64,000 nt of DNA, from positions 1 to 64,000 of the forward strand of contig JBAYTZ010000017.1 in assembly GCA_041675285.1 (NCBI GenBank), in the 5' to 3' direction. The notes beneath the pieces were generated by a model. It ran no database searches. It saw nothing but the letters and a program-made list of their open reading frames with translations, and was not told where the DNA came from. The stretch is from Candidatus Delongbacteria bacterium (GTDB taxonomy: Bacteria; CAIWAD01). Positions within the stretch are counted from its first letter, which is position 1. Each line of letters opens with the position of its first letter. The position numbers were made by a program, and so were the translations under genes. Below are positions 45,150 to 53,339 of the stretch, piece after piece.

Positions 45150-45842
45150 ATGCGCGCCCTGCTGTTTTCCTTGACGGCTCTCCTGCTGGGACTCCGCCCC
45201 GGCCTGGCCCAGACGCTGGAACTGACGGTGGAGCCCCAGGTGGTCGAACCTGACGAACTGATCACCCTGGAGCTGAGAGTGGACACCGCCGTGGCGGACC
45301 TGCGGGGCTACACGCTGGACCTGCATTACGACCGCGACCGGGTTTCGGTGTTCTCGATCTACGAAGGCGGTCTGATGCTGGCCCACACGCCCACCTTCTT
45401 CTACTGGGAGGATTCGGGCGCCAACGGCAACAGCGTGATCCACATCGACCACGCCATCCTGGGCGGCACCGTGGGTGCCAGCGGACCCGGTGTGCTCTGC
45501 ACGGTGGTGCTGCGCGCCGAGGACTGCGGCATCGAGACGGTCTGGGTGGACAACGCCCTGTTCCGCGACATGGAGAACGCACCCCTGGCCGTCGGGCTGG
45601 GCGGCGGCGTGGAGCATCAGGTCTGCCAGGTGCCGCCGCTGCAGATCACGCGTCTGACCGACGGACGCATGCGCCTGACCTGGGATCGTGGGCTCAACGT
45701 CGACGAATACCACCTCTGGACGCGCGAGCGCTGGTACCAGCCCTGGCTGTACCTGGCCACCACCACGGACACGTTCTGGGTGGATCCGGGCACGCCGGGA
45801 CCGCAAATGCGCCTCTACCGCTTGACCCTTCTGCACCATTGA
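45150..45842 (+). CDS. Small secreted cohesin-like protein, second copy
   Basis: A 230-aa exported protein: signal peptide (LLFSLTALLLGLRPGLAQ) followed by a cohesin-like beta-sandwich (ELTVEPQVVEPDELITLELR, RGYTLDLHYDRDRVSVFSIY, ASGPGVLCTVVLRA). An Fn3-like C-terminal stretch (GRMRLTWDRGLNVDEYHLWT) follows. Architecture and size match the first gene of the locus (28669), although the sequences are divergent. Like that one it lacks a sorting domain, so anchoring would have to come from binding a dockerin-like partner. ATG has AAGGAGA upstream. A strong terminator follows at 45909, which closes the locus. Confidence 0.7.
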   Translation: MRALLFSLTALLLGLRPGLAQTLELTVEPQVVEPDELITLELRVDTAVADLRGYTLDLHYDRDRVSVFSIYEGGLMLAHTPTFFYWEDSGANGNSVIHIDHAILGGTVGASGPGVLCTVVLRAEDCGIETVWVDNALFRDMENAPLAVGLGGGVEHQVCQVPPLQITRLTDGRMRLTWDRGLNVDEYHLWTRERWYQPWLYLATTTDTFWVDPGTPGPQMRLYRLTLLHH

Positions 45843-45908
45843 TCCTCCCTGTCGCTGCGTAGGGATGGATCCGCCCGCGCGGATCGTCCAGGCGACTGCC
45901 GCAGGACC

Positions 45909-45944
45909 GCCCCCGACCGCACGCAACGGCCGGGGGCTCTTTTT
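45909..45944 (+). terminator. Rho-independent terminator ending the surface-protein locus
   Basis: Stem gcccccg/cgggggc (45909-45915, 45931-45937) with an inner ccg/cgg extension, followed by TCTTTTTTG. Clear intrinsic terminator on the plus strand. Confidence 0.9.
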
Positions 45945-45993
45945 TGCCGCCGGCCTTGCTCCTCCACCCGTCACGCATTATTATTCACCCGCA

Positions 45994-46009
45994 TTAGTCA
46001 GTTGATTAA
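45994..46009. promoter_or_regulatory. Candidate TetR operator
   Basis: TTAGTCAGTTGATTAA is an inverted repeat (TTAGTCA/TGATTAA, one mismatch) in an AT-rich island directly ahead of the TetR gene. Position and symmetry fit autoregulation of the efflux operon. Confidence 0.6.
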
Positions 46010-46022
46010 ATCGGATGCCCAC

Positions 46023-46724
46023 ATGAGTTGCGTTCCGGCCGCGAAGACCGAACCACCGGTCAGACCCTCCGCGGCGCCCGCCCCGCCCGAACACCTGAGC
46101 CAGCCGGACCCGGAAAGTCCGGCGGGGCGCATCTACCTGGCAGCCCGGCTCTGCTTCGCCAAGCAGGGCTTCAAGGGCGCCACCACCCGGGGCATCGCCG
46201 AGGCCGCAGGCGTGAACCAGGCTCTGGTCCACTACTACTTCGGCAGCAAAGCCGCGCTCTATCGGCGCGTGCTGGGCGTGGAGATCCGGCAGATCCTGCG
46301 GCACCAGACCGAGGGCCGGCTGGGGGTCATGCCCCTGAATGAACTGCTGGTGGGCTTTCCGGGCCGCCTGGTGGGCTGGTTTCGCCAGCATCCGGAGGTC
46401 GCCAACCTGCTGCGCAGCGAGATCGGCGCGGGCGGCCGGGGTCTGCAGGAGATCATCCAGGAACTGGGCGTCCACGGCCCGCTGGGCATCCGGCGCCAGG
46501 CCAACGCCATGCAGCGCGCCCACACGCCCGCCGGCGCCCTGGACCTGCCGGTGGACCACGTGCTGGCCTGCATCCTCTCCCTCAGCTACGGCATGATCCT
46601 CATCGCCCCGCTGCTGGAGACGGTCACCAGGCTGGATCTGAGCCACGACAACCAGTGGAAGGGCCTGCAGGCCAGCCTGGAGCACCTGCTGCGCCACGGC
46701 CTGATTCCCAAGGAGAGCGCATGA
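46023..46724 (+). CDS. TetR-family regulator of the efflux operon
   Basis: A 233-aa regulator with an N-terminal DNA-binding domain, AARLCFAKQGFKGATTRGIA then EAAGVNQALVHYYFGSKAAL, the canonical TetR helix-turn-helix (about 40-85). A helical ligand domain follows. The N-terminal 35 residues are a Pro/Ala-rich extension. ATG 46023 was chosen; a TTG at 46002 would place the start inside the operator-like palindrome. Its stop overlaps the ATG of the next gene (ATGA), so repressor and pump are co-translated. The gene order parallels E. coli CecR (YbiH) beside ybhGFSR. The inducer is probably a toxic compound exported by the pump. Confidence 0.88.
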   Translation: MSCVPAAKTEPPVRPSAAPAPPEHLSQPDPESPAGRIYLAARLCFAKQGFKGATTRGIAEAAGVNQALVHYYFGSKAALYRRVLGVEIRQILRHQTEGRLGVMPLNELLVGFPGRLVGWFRQHPEVANLLRSEIGAGGRGLQEIIQELGVHGPLGIRRQANAMQRAHTPAGALDLPVDHVLACILSLSYGMILIAPLLETVTRLDLSHDNQWKGLQASLEHLLRHGLIPKESA

Positions 46725-48004
46725 GAACCCCCATCCGCCTGGCCGGACTCCTGCTGGCGCTGGCACTCGCGACCGCCGGCGACGCCCGGGCTGACAGGCC
46801 GCCCAACGACCTGAGCCTGCCCAGCTTCCTGCAACTGGCCTGGACAACCAACCAGCGGCCGGCCGCGGCGCGCAGCGAGCTGGAAGCCGCCCTGGCCGCC
46901 CAGGCCCAGGCGCGGGCCCTGCGCGGCCCAACCCTCGGACTGGAAGTGACGGGGGGCTGGGTCAGCCGGACCCAATCCCTGGAGATGCCCGGCCGGAGCA
47001 TCGAGTTCGGCGACGGCAGCACCGTCGACGCCGCGCTGCAGGCCGGCTGGACCTTGTACGCCGGCGGGGCGCTGGAGGCCGGCGAGCGCCGCGCCGCCAG
47101 CGAAGCCCTGGCCCGGCGTGAAGAGCAGATCGCGGACAGCCTGCGCCTCTCCGCCGAGCTGCGGGCCGCCTTCCTCTCCGCCCTGGCCGCCGAATCCATC
47201 CGGGCGGCGGCGGAACTGGGTGTGTCACGCCTGGAGCGCCTGCAGAGCGAGGTGAACACGCGCCTGGCCGAGGGCACCACCGGCGAGGAGGCCATGCTGC
47301 TGGTGGAAAGTCGCCTGGCCCAGGCCCGCCAGGAATTCGCGCTGCGCGACGGCGACGCGCGCGCCGCGCGGCTGGAGCTGGGCGCGCTCATCGGCAAGCC
47401 GGGGGCCGCCGTGATCCCCAAAGGAGAGCTGGAGACGCCGCTGGAGGGTGTCGAGGCGGGGGCCCGCCGGCTGGCGACGCTCGCCGCGCTGGACGCCCGG
47501 CTGCGGGCCGGCGAGGCCCTGGTGGGCCAGCTGGGCGCCTGGCGCCGGCCGCGGGTTGAGGCGGGGGCCGGCTGGCATCTGGCCCGGCCCGGCGTGGATC
47601 CCATCCGCAACGACTGGATGGGCTACGCCAGCGCCAACCTGCGCGTGAAGTGGAGTCTGTGGGACAACCGGCTGGGGCAGCTGCGCCAGGCGGAGGCGCG
47701 CAGCCAGCGGAAGGCCCTGGAGCACCGCCTGCGCGAGGCTGAGCGCGAGACCGGCAGTCTGCTCGAGCGCTGCCGCGAGTGGGTGGGCGCCGCCTTGACC
47801 GCCTGGGATGAGGCCGTGGCCCGCGAAGCGCTGGAGACGCGCCGACAGGGGCTGGTGGAGGCCCGCTGGCGCCTGGGCATGGCCACGGAACGGGACTGGC
47901 TGGACGCCCAGGACGACCTGCGCCAGGCCCAACTGGATCGCGCCCTGGGCGCGGCGCGGCTGCGGCTGGCCGAGAACCGCCTGCTGCAGGCCATGGGACG
48001 CTGA
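46721..48004 (+). CDS. TolC-family outer-membrane efflux protein
   Basis: A 427-aa exported protein: signal peptide (LAGLLLALALATAGDARA) followed by long Ala/Glu/Arg/Leu-rich helices in two homologous halves (LPSFLQLAWTTNQRPAAARS and WSLWDNRLGQLRQAEARSQR), the layout of TolC-type trimeric channels. It provides the outer-membrane exit for the HlyD-ABC pump encoded downstream. Start ATG 46721 overlaps the TetR stop by four bases. The next gene begins about 20 bases after its stop. Dedicated TolC genes are absent from the E. coli ybhGFSR operon, so this version is self-contained. Confidence 0.85.
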   Translation: MRTPIRLAGLLLALALATAGDARADRPPNDLSLPSFLQLAWTTNQRPAAARSELEAALAAQAQARALRGPTLGLEVTGGWVSRTQSLEMPGRSIEFGDGSTVDAALQAGWTLYAGGALEAGERRAASEALARREEQIADSLRLSAELRAAFLSALAAESIRAAAELGVSRLERLQSEVNTRLAEGTTGEEAMLLVESRLAQARQEFALRDGDARAARLELGALIGKPGAAVIPKGELETPLEGVEAGARRLATLAALDARLRAGEALVGQLGAWRRPRVEAGAGWHLARPGVDPIRNDWMGYASANLRVKWSLWDNRLGQLRQAEARSQRKALEHRLREAERETGSLLERCREWVGAALTAWDEAVAREALETRRQGLVEARWRLGMATERDWLDAQDDLRQAQLDRALGAARLRLAENRLLQAMGR

Positions 48005-48025
48005 GTGAAACAAATGAGGTGTCGG

Positions 48026-48961
48026 ATGGACAGGACCGTCACGCCGCAAGCGCGGCTGGGTGGAGGGCCCGGAATCCTGCTGGGACTGGGGCTGGTGCTC
48101 TCGCTGGCGGCTGCGGGCTGCGGGCTGCGCCGGGCGCCCGCCAATCCCTCGGGCACGCTGGAGGCGGATGAGGTCCGCCTCTCCACGGCCCTCGCCGGAC
48201 GCGTGCTGGAGCTGCGCGTGACGGAGGGCGACAGCGTGCGGGCGGGAGATACCCTGCTGGTGCTGGACGCCTCGCTGCCGCGCCTGCAGCGCGCCCAGAG
48301 CGCCGCCGGCCTGGTGACGCTGGAAGCGCGCCGGCAACGGGTGGAGGCGCAGATCGCGGAAAGCCGGGCGGCGCTGCGTCTGAGCGAGAGCACGCTGTCG
48401 CGCGTGCAGGCCCTGCGCCAGGCGGGCAGCGCCAGCGAGCAGCAGCTTGACGAGTCCCGCAGCCAGCAGGAGCAGGCCCGGGCGCGGCTGGGCGGCCTGG
48501 GGCACGAGCGCGAGGCCCTGCTGGCGGAACGGCAGTCCCTGGAGGCGGCCCTGGCCGTGCAGGATCGCCTGCTGCGCGACACGGTCCTGCTGGCGCCCTC
48601 CCCCGGCCGCGTGCTGGAGCGCTACACCATGCCCGGCGAGTGGCTCAATCCCGGCCAGCCGGCCCTGCTGCTGGCGGACCTGCGCCAGCTGGACCTGCGC
48701 TTCTACCTGGCGGAGACGGGGCTGTCTCGCGTCCAGCTGGGCCAGGAGCTGCAGGTGCGGGTGGACGCCTGGCCGGACGAGACCTTCCGCGGCCGCGTGG
48801 TCTGGATCGCCTCCGAGGCCGAGTTCACGCCCAAGAACACCCAGACCCGCGAGGCGCGCGCCCAACTGGTCTACGCGGCCCGGCTGGCGCTGGACAACCC
48901 CGCCAGCCGGCTGCTGGTGGGCATGCCGGCGGAGGTCCTGCTGGAGGACGGCGACCGGTGA
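48026..48961 (+). CDS. HlyD-family periplasmic adaptor, lipoprotein
   Basis: A 311-aa membrane-fusion protein linking the inner-membrane ABC pump to the TolC channel. The leader ends in lipobox LAAAGC, so it is probably lipid-anchored. The biotinyl-lipoyl half-motifs are GRVLELRVTEGDSVRAGDTL and APSPGRVLERYTMPGEWLNP. Between them is an alpha-hairpin coiled coil (about 85-185). The C-terminal beta-barrel carries RVDAWPDETFRGRVVWIASE. It resembles YbhG. ATG 48026 was chosen for its GAGGTG ribosome site; a GTG at 48005 is also possible. The stop overlaps the next start (GTGA). Confidence 0.88.
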   Translation: MDRTVTPQARLGGGPGILLGLGLVLSLAAAGCGLRRAPANPSGTLEADEVRLSTALAGRVLELRVTEGDSVRAGDTLLVLDASLPRLQRAQSAAGLVTLEARRQRVEAQIAESRAALRLSESTLSRVQALRQAGSASEQQLDESRSQQEQARARLGGLGHEREALLAERQSLEAALAVQDRLLRDTVLLAPSPGRVLERYTMPGEWLNPGQPALLLADLRQLDLRFYLAETGLSRVQLGQELQVRVDAWPDETFRGRVVWIASEAEFTPKNTQTREARAQLVYAARLALDNPASRLLVGMPAEVLLEDGDR

Positions 48962-49872
48962 GCCCCCTGCTCGAACTGGCCGGCCTGGCCCGCTCCTATG
49001 AGGGCCGTCCCGCCCTGCGCGAGCTCAGTCTCACGCTGGAGGCCGGCCGTACGCTGGGGTTGATCGGTCCCGACGGGGCCGGCAAGACCACGGCCATGCG
49101 CATCGCCTGCGGCCTGCTCTCCCCCGACGAGGGCACGGCCCGGGTGGCGGGGCTGGATTGTCTCACACAGGCCCGGGCCATGCGCGCCCTGCTGGGCTAC
49201 ATGCCCCAGCGCTTCAGCCTCTATCCCGACCTGACGGTGGACGAGAACCTGCGCTTCTTCGCCGAGTTGCACGGCATCACGGCCGTTGAGCGCCGGACAC
49301 GCCGCGAGAAGCTGCTGGCCTTCAGCCGGCTCGAGCCCTTCGTCAAGCGCCGGGCCGGGCACCTTTCCGGCGGCATGAAGCAGAAGCTGGCCCTGGCCTG
49401 CACGCTGATCCACGAGCCGCGCCTGCTCATCCTGGACGAGCCCACCACGGGCGTCGATCCGGTCAGCCGGCAAGAATTCTGGGCCCTGCTGGGGGAACTT
49501 GCCCGGGGCGGCATGGCGCTCTGGATCAGCACGCCCTACATGGACGAGGCCCTGCGCTGCGACGAGGTGCAACTCCTCCAGCTGGGCCGCGTCATCGCCC
49601 AGGGGCCGCCCGCCGAGATCGCCCGCGCCTTCCCGCGCCGCATCCTGCGCTTTCCCGGCCTGGCGCCGGCGGCGCTCAGCCCGCTGCTGGCCGGCCTGGA
49701 CGGAGTGACCGTGCACCGCTTCGGCCACGACCTGCACGTTGTGTGTGACACGGCGCAGGAGGATGCCCTGCGGGAACGGGCCCGCTCCGCCGGCCTGGAG
49801 GTGGAACGTGAGGAGCCGAGCCTGGAAGACGCCTTCTTCGAACTGGTGTCCAATGCGGAGCAGGCCGCATGA
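48958..49872 (+). CDS. ABC transporter ATPase 1 (YbhF N-half-like)
   Basis: A 304-aa nucleotide-binding subunit. Walker A GPDGAGKT (37-44), signature LSGGMKQ (136-142), Walker B LLILDEP (156-162). The H-loop histidine is missing: STPYMDEA has Pro at 193, where the partner subunit has His. The C-terminal ~75 residues are an accessory domain. Start GTG 48958 overlaps the HlyD stop by four bases; its stop overlaps the next ATPase (ATGA). In E. coli YbhF the two ATPase units are fused; here they are separate genes. With ATPase 2 it would form a heterodimer with one consensus and one degenerate site. Confidence 0.9.
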   Translation: MSPLLELAGLARSYEGRPALRELSLTLEAGRTLGLIGPDGAGKTTAMRIACGLLSPDEGTARVAGLDCLTQARAMRALLGYMPQRFSLYPDLTVDENLRFFAELHGITAVERRTRREKLLAFSRLEPFVKRRAGHLSGGMKQKLALACTLIHEPRLLILDEPTTGVDPVSRQEFWALLGELARGGMALWISTPYMDEALRCDEVQLLQLGRVIAQGPPAEIARAFPRRILRFPGLAPAALSPLLAGLDGVTVHRFGHDLHVVCDTAQEDALRERARSAGLEVEREEPSLEDAFFELVSNAEQAA

Positions 49873-50609
49873 GTCCGTCCACCCACACCGGCTGGGCCGT
49901 CCAGGCGGAGCAGCTCGGCCGCCGCTTCGGCGACTTCACCGCCGTGGACGGCCTCTCGCTGACCGTGGAGCAGGGGGAGATCTTCGGCTTCCTGGGCGCC
50001 AATGGCGCGGGCAAGACCACGGCCATCCGCATGTTCTGCGGTCTGCTGGCCCCCAGTTCCGGCGAAGCCTGGGTGGACGGGCTGTCCATCCGCACCCAGT
50101 CCGAGGAGATCAAGCGGCGCATCGGCTACATGAGCCAGCGCTTCGGCCTCTACGACGATCTGGGCGTCCGGGAGAACCTGGAATTCTACGGCGGCATCTA
50201 CGGGCTCGGACAGGCCGAGATCCGTTCCCGGGGCGAGGCCCTGCTGGCGCGGCTGGATCTGGCGGAGTGGCGCGATCGGCGCACGGGCTCGCTGCCGCTG
50301 GGCTACAAACAGCGCCTGGCCCTGGGCGTGGCCATCCTGCACCGTCCGCGGATCCTGTTCCTGGACGAGCCCACGGGCGGCGTGGATCCGGTGGCCCGGC
50401 GCGCGTTCTGGGACCTGATCTACGACGTGGCGGCCGAGGGCACCACGGTCTTCGTCACCACGCACTACATGGACGAGGCGGAGTACTGCGGCCGGGTCTC
50501 CATCATGACGGCCGGACGCATCGCGGCGCTGGACCGGCCGGCGGCGCTCAAGGCCCAGTGGGGCGCCAAGGACATGCAGGAGGTTTTCCTGCGGGTGGTG
50601 TCGGCATGA
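49869..50609 (+). CDS. ABC transporter ATPase 2 (YbhF C-half-like)
   Basis: A 246-aa nucleotide-binding subunit. Walker A GANGAGKT (43-50), Walker B ILFLDEP (162-168) and H-loop His199 (TTHYMDEA) are intact. The signature is degenerate, LPLGYKQ (142-148) in place of LSGGxxQ. This complements ATPase 1, which has a good signature but no H-loop His, so ATP hydrolysis should occur at only one of the two composite sites. Start ATG overlaps the previous stop by four bases. Downstream, a 466-bp unexplained stretch separates it from the permease genes, unlike every other junction in the operon. Confidence 0.9.
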   Translation: MSPSTHTGWAVQAEQLGRRFGDFTAVDGLSLTVEQGEIFGFLGANGAGKTTAIRMFCGLLAPSSGEAWVDGLSIRTQSEEIKRRIGYMSQRFGLYDDLGVRENLEFYGGIYGLGQAEIRSRGEALLARLDLAEWRDRRTGSLPLGYKQRLALGVAILHRPRILFLDEPTGGVDPVARRAFWDLIYDVAAEGTTVFVTTHYMDEAEYCGRVSIMTAGRIAALDRPAALKAQWGAKDMQEVFLRVVSA

Positions 50610-51075
50610 GGGTTCACGCAGGTCAAGCGCTCGCCGAGGTGGCGCGCCGGAAAACTCCGTCGCTGACGGCCGGGCTGGACACGGCGCCCGCTCGTGCGAC
50701 GGCGGCCCGTCCCCTTTGTCAGGCTGCGGCCACGCTCGTCTCCGGTACCCCCCAGTTCGGGGGGGGGTACGGGGATCTATTTCCGGTTTCCGCAGTGCCC
50801 CGGGTGGGTGGGGGGTGGTGGGAGGGCCCGCCGTCCAACCGTTGGATCAGTACAAAGTTCGCTCCTGGTTCGCTGGTCGCCGGACCACCGCCAGCCGACG
50901 CTGGAACCTGGATTTCCGCTGAAACCCGCACCCCGATCGACCCCGGTTGTTGGCAGGCCGCGCAGCCCAGCCTTGGGAACCGGTCCGGCGCATTTCGAGC
51001 ATTCCAGCTCGAAGCGGGTGCGGACCTGGGCGCTACGCCCACACCCACCAGGCGACCCCGGGCCGGAGGCGACCG
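50610..51075. other. 466-bp stretch inside the ABC operon, possible insertion or small gene
   Basis: All other junctions in this operon overlap or are under 25 bp. This stretch is bounded by ATGA on both sides (50606-50609 and 51076-51079). A frame from ATG 50606 to TGA 51079 is open for 157 codons and would overlap both neighbours by four bases. Its third codon positions are visibly less GC-biased than those of the neighbours, and its product (Gly/Pro/Ala/Trp-rich, for example GGGWWEGPPSNRW) resembles no family I know. A hairpin tacccccc/ggggggta lies near 50750-50770. I favour a non-coding insertion with a 4-bp target duplication, but a real gene cannot be excluded. Confidence 0.4.
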
Positions 51076-52185
51076 ATGAAGCGCGTGCTGGCCGTCGCCG
51101 TCAAGGAGTTCCTCCACATCCTGCGCGACCCGCGCAGCCTGGCCGTGGCCCTGGCCATGCCGCTGATCATGATCCTGCTCTACGGCTACGCCATCGACAT
51201 GGAACTGCGCGATCTGCCCATCGCGGTGCTGGACCAGGACCGCGGCGCCGCTTCGCGGGCCCTGCTGGAGGACGTGACCTCCAGCGGCTTCATCCGCGTG
51301 ACACATCAGTTGGAGTCGCGGGCGGAGATCGAGCCGGGTTTCCGCCAGGGGCGCTTCCTGGCCGCGTTGGTCATTCCCGCCGGCCACGCGCGCCAGCTGG
51401 GCCAGTCCCGTCCCGCTCCCGTCCAGCTGGTGGTGGACGGCGCGGACGGTTCGACGGCCGCCACCGTGGCCGCCTATCTGGAACAGGCCGTCCAGCTCCA
51501 CAACCAGCGCGCGGGCCAGAGCCGCGGCCGGCCAACCGTCGCCGCGCTGGCCGTGGTGCCCCGCACCTGGTTCAACCCCCAGCGGGTGAGCGCGCACTTC
51601 ATCGTCCCGGGGCTGGCCGCCATCGTGCTGATCATGATCTGCGCGCTGCTGACCAGCATCTCCATCGTCCGCGAGCGCGAGACCGGCACGCTGGAGCAGA
51701 TGCTCACAGCCCCCGTGCGGCCGCTGCAGGTGATCCTGGGCAAGCTCCAGCCCTACCTGCTCATCGGCGTGCTGGACACCGTCATGATTTTCGCCGTGGG
51801 CCGGCTGGTCTTCCATGTGCCCATGGAGGGCTCCTGGCTGGCGCTGGCCGGCTACACGCTGCTCTACCTCTGGGTGGCCCTGGGACTGGGCCTGCTGATC
51901 TCCGCGGTGACCCGGACCCAGCAGACGGCCATGATGGTGGCCCTGGTGGTCACGCTGCTGCCCACCATGCTGCTCTCGGGCTTCATCTTCTCCCACGCCA
52001 GCATGCCCCTGCCCCTGCAGGTGGTGGGGCACCTGATTCCGGCCACTTGGTACCTGCGGATCATCCGCGGCGTGATGCTGGCCGGCGTGAACAGCTGGCC
52101 CCTGGAGGCCGGCGTGCTGGCCGGGATGGGCCTCCTGGTGACCGGGCTGGCCCTGCGACGCTTCCGCTCACGGCTGGACGAATAG
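51076..52185 (+). CDS. ABC-2 type permease 1 (YbhS-like)
   Basis: A 369-aa inner-membrane permease. N-terminal MKRVLAVAVKEFLHILRDPR with helix LAVALAMPLIMILLYGYAID, a large periplasmic loop (about 45-165), then five helices including AAIVLIMICALLTSISIV with conserved ERETGTLEQMLTAPV, and LTAP/LGK words typical of YhiP/YbhS-type ABC-2 permeases. ATG 51076 has GGAGGC nearby. The ORF can be extended upstream, but that part lacks permease features. The next permease starts eight bases after the stop. Substrate not predictable; E. coli YbhFSR has been linked to drug and cation export. Confidence 0.88.
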   Translation: MKRVLAVAVKEFLHILRDPRSLAVALAMPLIMILLYGYAIDMELRDLPIAVLDQDRGAASRALLEDVTSSGFIRVTHQLESRAEIEPGFRQGRFLAALVIPAGHARQLGQSRPAPVQLVVDGADGSTAATVAAYLEQAVQLHNQRAGQSRGRPTVAALAVVPRTWFNPQRVSAHFIVPGLAAIVLIMICALLTSISIVRERETGTLEQMLTAPVRPLQVILGKLQPYLLIGVLDTVMIFAVGRLVFHVPMEGSWLALAGYTLLYLWVALGLGLLISAVTRTQQTAMMVALVVTLLPTMLLSGFIFSHASMPLPLQVVGHLIPATWYLRIIRGVMLAGVNSWPLEAGVLAGMGLLVTGLALRRFRSRLDE

Positions 52186-52193
52186 GAGAGGGC

Positions 52194-53306
52194 ATGGGAC
52201 CCACGGGCCGACTGGTGCAGAAGGAGTTCCGGCAGATCTTCCGGGATCCCATGATGCTGCGCCTGATTCTCATCATGCCGATCATCCAGCTCTTCGTGCT
52301 GGGCTACGCCGTCAGCCTGGACCTGAAGGGCGTGCGGATGAGCGTGCTGGATCCGGAGCCCGGTCCGCTCACCCGGCGGCTGGCGCGCGTGGTCTGGGAG
52401 ACGGAGACCTTCCGCCCCGGTCCGGCCGTGGGCAGTCCCGGGCAGGCCGAGGAACTGCTGGTCCAGGGCCGTACAGACCTGGTGCTACGCTTCCCGCGTG
52501 GACTGGAGCAGGATCTCGAGCGGGGGCGGGCCAGCCTGGGCGTGATCCTGGACGGCCGCAACTCCGCCCAGGCCGGGCAGGCGCTGGCCCAGGTCCAGGC
52601 CATCCTGCGCCAGGAGGAGTCGCGCATCCGGGCGGAGCGCCGCGGCGCGGATCCCGCCCGCGCGGGCGTCCAGGTATCCACGCTCTTCCTCTACAACCCG
52701 GAGCTGGTCAGCAAGCACCAAATGGTCCCGGCCATCGTGGTGGTGCTGATCACCGTGATCTCCGCCATGCTGACTGGCATGACGGTGGTGCGCGAGAAGG
52801 AGCTGGGGACGCTGGAGCAGCTGCTGGTGAGTCCGCTCACGCCCCGGCAGCTCGTGCTTGGCAAGACCATCCCTCTGGCCGTGCTCGCCTTCGGAGAACT
52901 GCTGCTGGCCGCCACCGTGGCCGTCCTGTGGTACAAGCTGCCGCTGGAGGGCTCCGTCGTGCTGCTGGCGGCGGCCGTCTTCCTCTACCTGCTGGTCACG
53001 CTGGGCGGCGGACTGCTGGCCTCCACCGTTTCCTCCACGCAGCAGCAGGCCATCTTCACGGTCTGGTTCTTCCTGGTCTTCGGCATCCTGCTCTCGGGCT
53101 TCTTCTTCCCCGTGGCCAACATGCCGCAGGCCCTGCGCTGGCTCACCTGGCTCAACCCCATGCGCTTCGTGATCGAGATCGTGCGCGGCATCTTCCTCAA
53201 GGGTTCGGGCCTGGCGGACCTCTGGACCCAGCTGCTGATGCTGGGCCTCCACGGCGGCGGAATGTTCGGGCTGGCGCTCTGGCGCTTCCGCAAGCGAATC
53301 GCCTGA
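52194..53306 (+). CDS. ABC-2 type permease 2 (YbhR-like)
   Basis: A 370-aa partner permease with the same plan: LVQKEFRQIFRDPMMLRLIL, helix LIMPIIQLFVLGYAVSLDL, periplasmic loop (about 45-165), then VPAIVVVLITVISAMLTGMT, REKELGTLEQLLVSPLTPRQ and four further helices ending LALWRFRKRIA. ATG 52194 follows TAGGAGAG. Together with permease 1 it should form the membrane channel driven by the two ATPases and coupled to HlyD and TolC. It is the last gene of the operon; the DNA glycosylase follows after 33 bp and may be co-transcribed. Confidence 0.88.
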   Translation: MGPTGRLVQKEFRQIFRDPMMLRLILIMPIIQLFVLGYAVSLDLKGVRMSVLDPEPGPLTRRLARVVWETETFRPGPAVGSPGQAEELLVQGRTDLVLRFPRGLEQDLERGRASLGVILDGRNSAQAGQALAQVQAILRQEESRIRAERRGADPARAGVQVSTLFLYNPELVSKHQMVPAIVVVLITVISAMLTGMTVVREKELGTLEQLLVSPLTPRQLVLGKTIPLAVLAFGELLLAATVAVLWYKLPLEGSVVLLAAAVFLYLLVTLGGGLLASTVSSTQQQAIFTVWFFLVFGILLSGFFFPVANMPQALRWLTWLNPMRFVIEIVRGIFLKGSGLADLWTQLLMLGLHGGGMFGLALWRFRKRIA

Positions 53307-53339
53307 GCGAAGTTGGCGGTTCCCAAGACAGGAGCGCCG

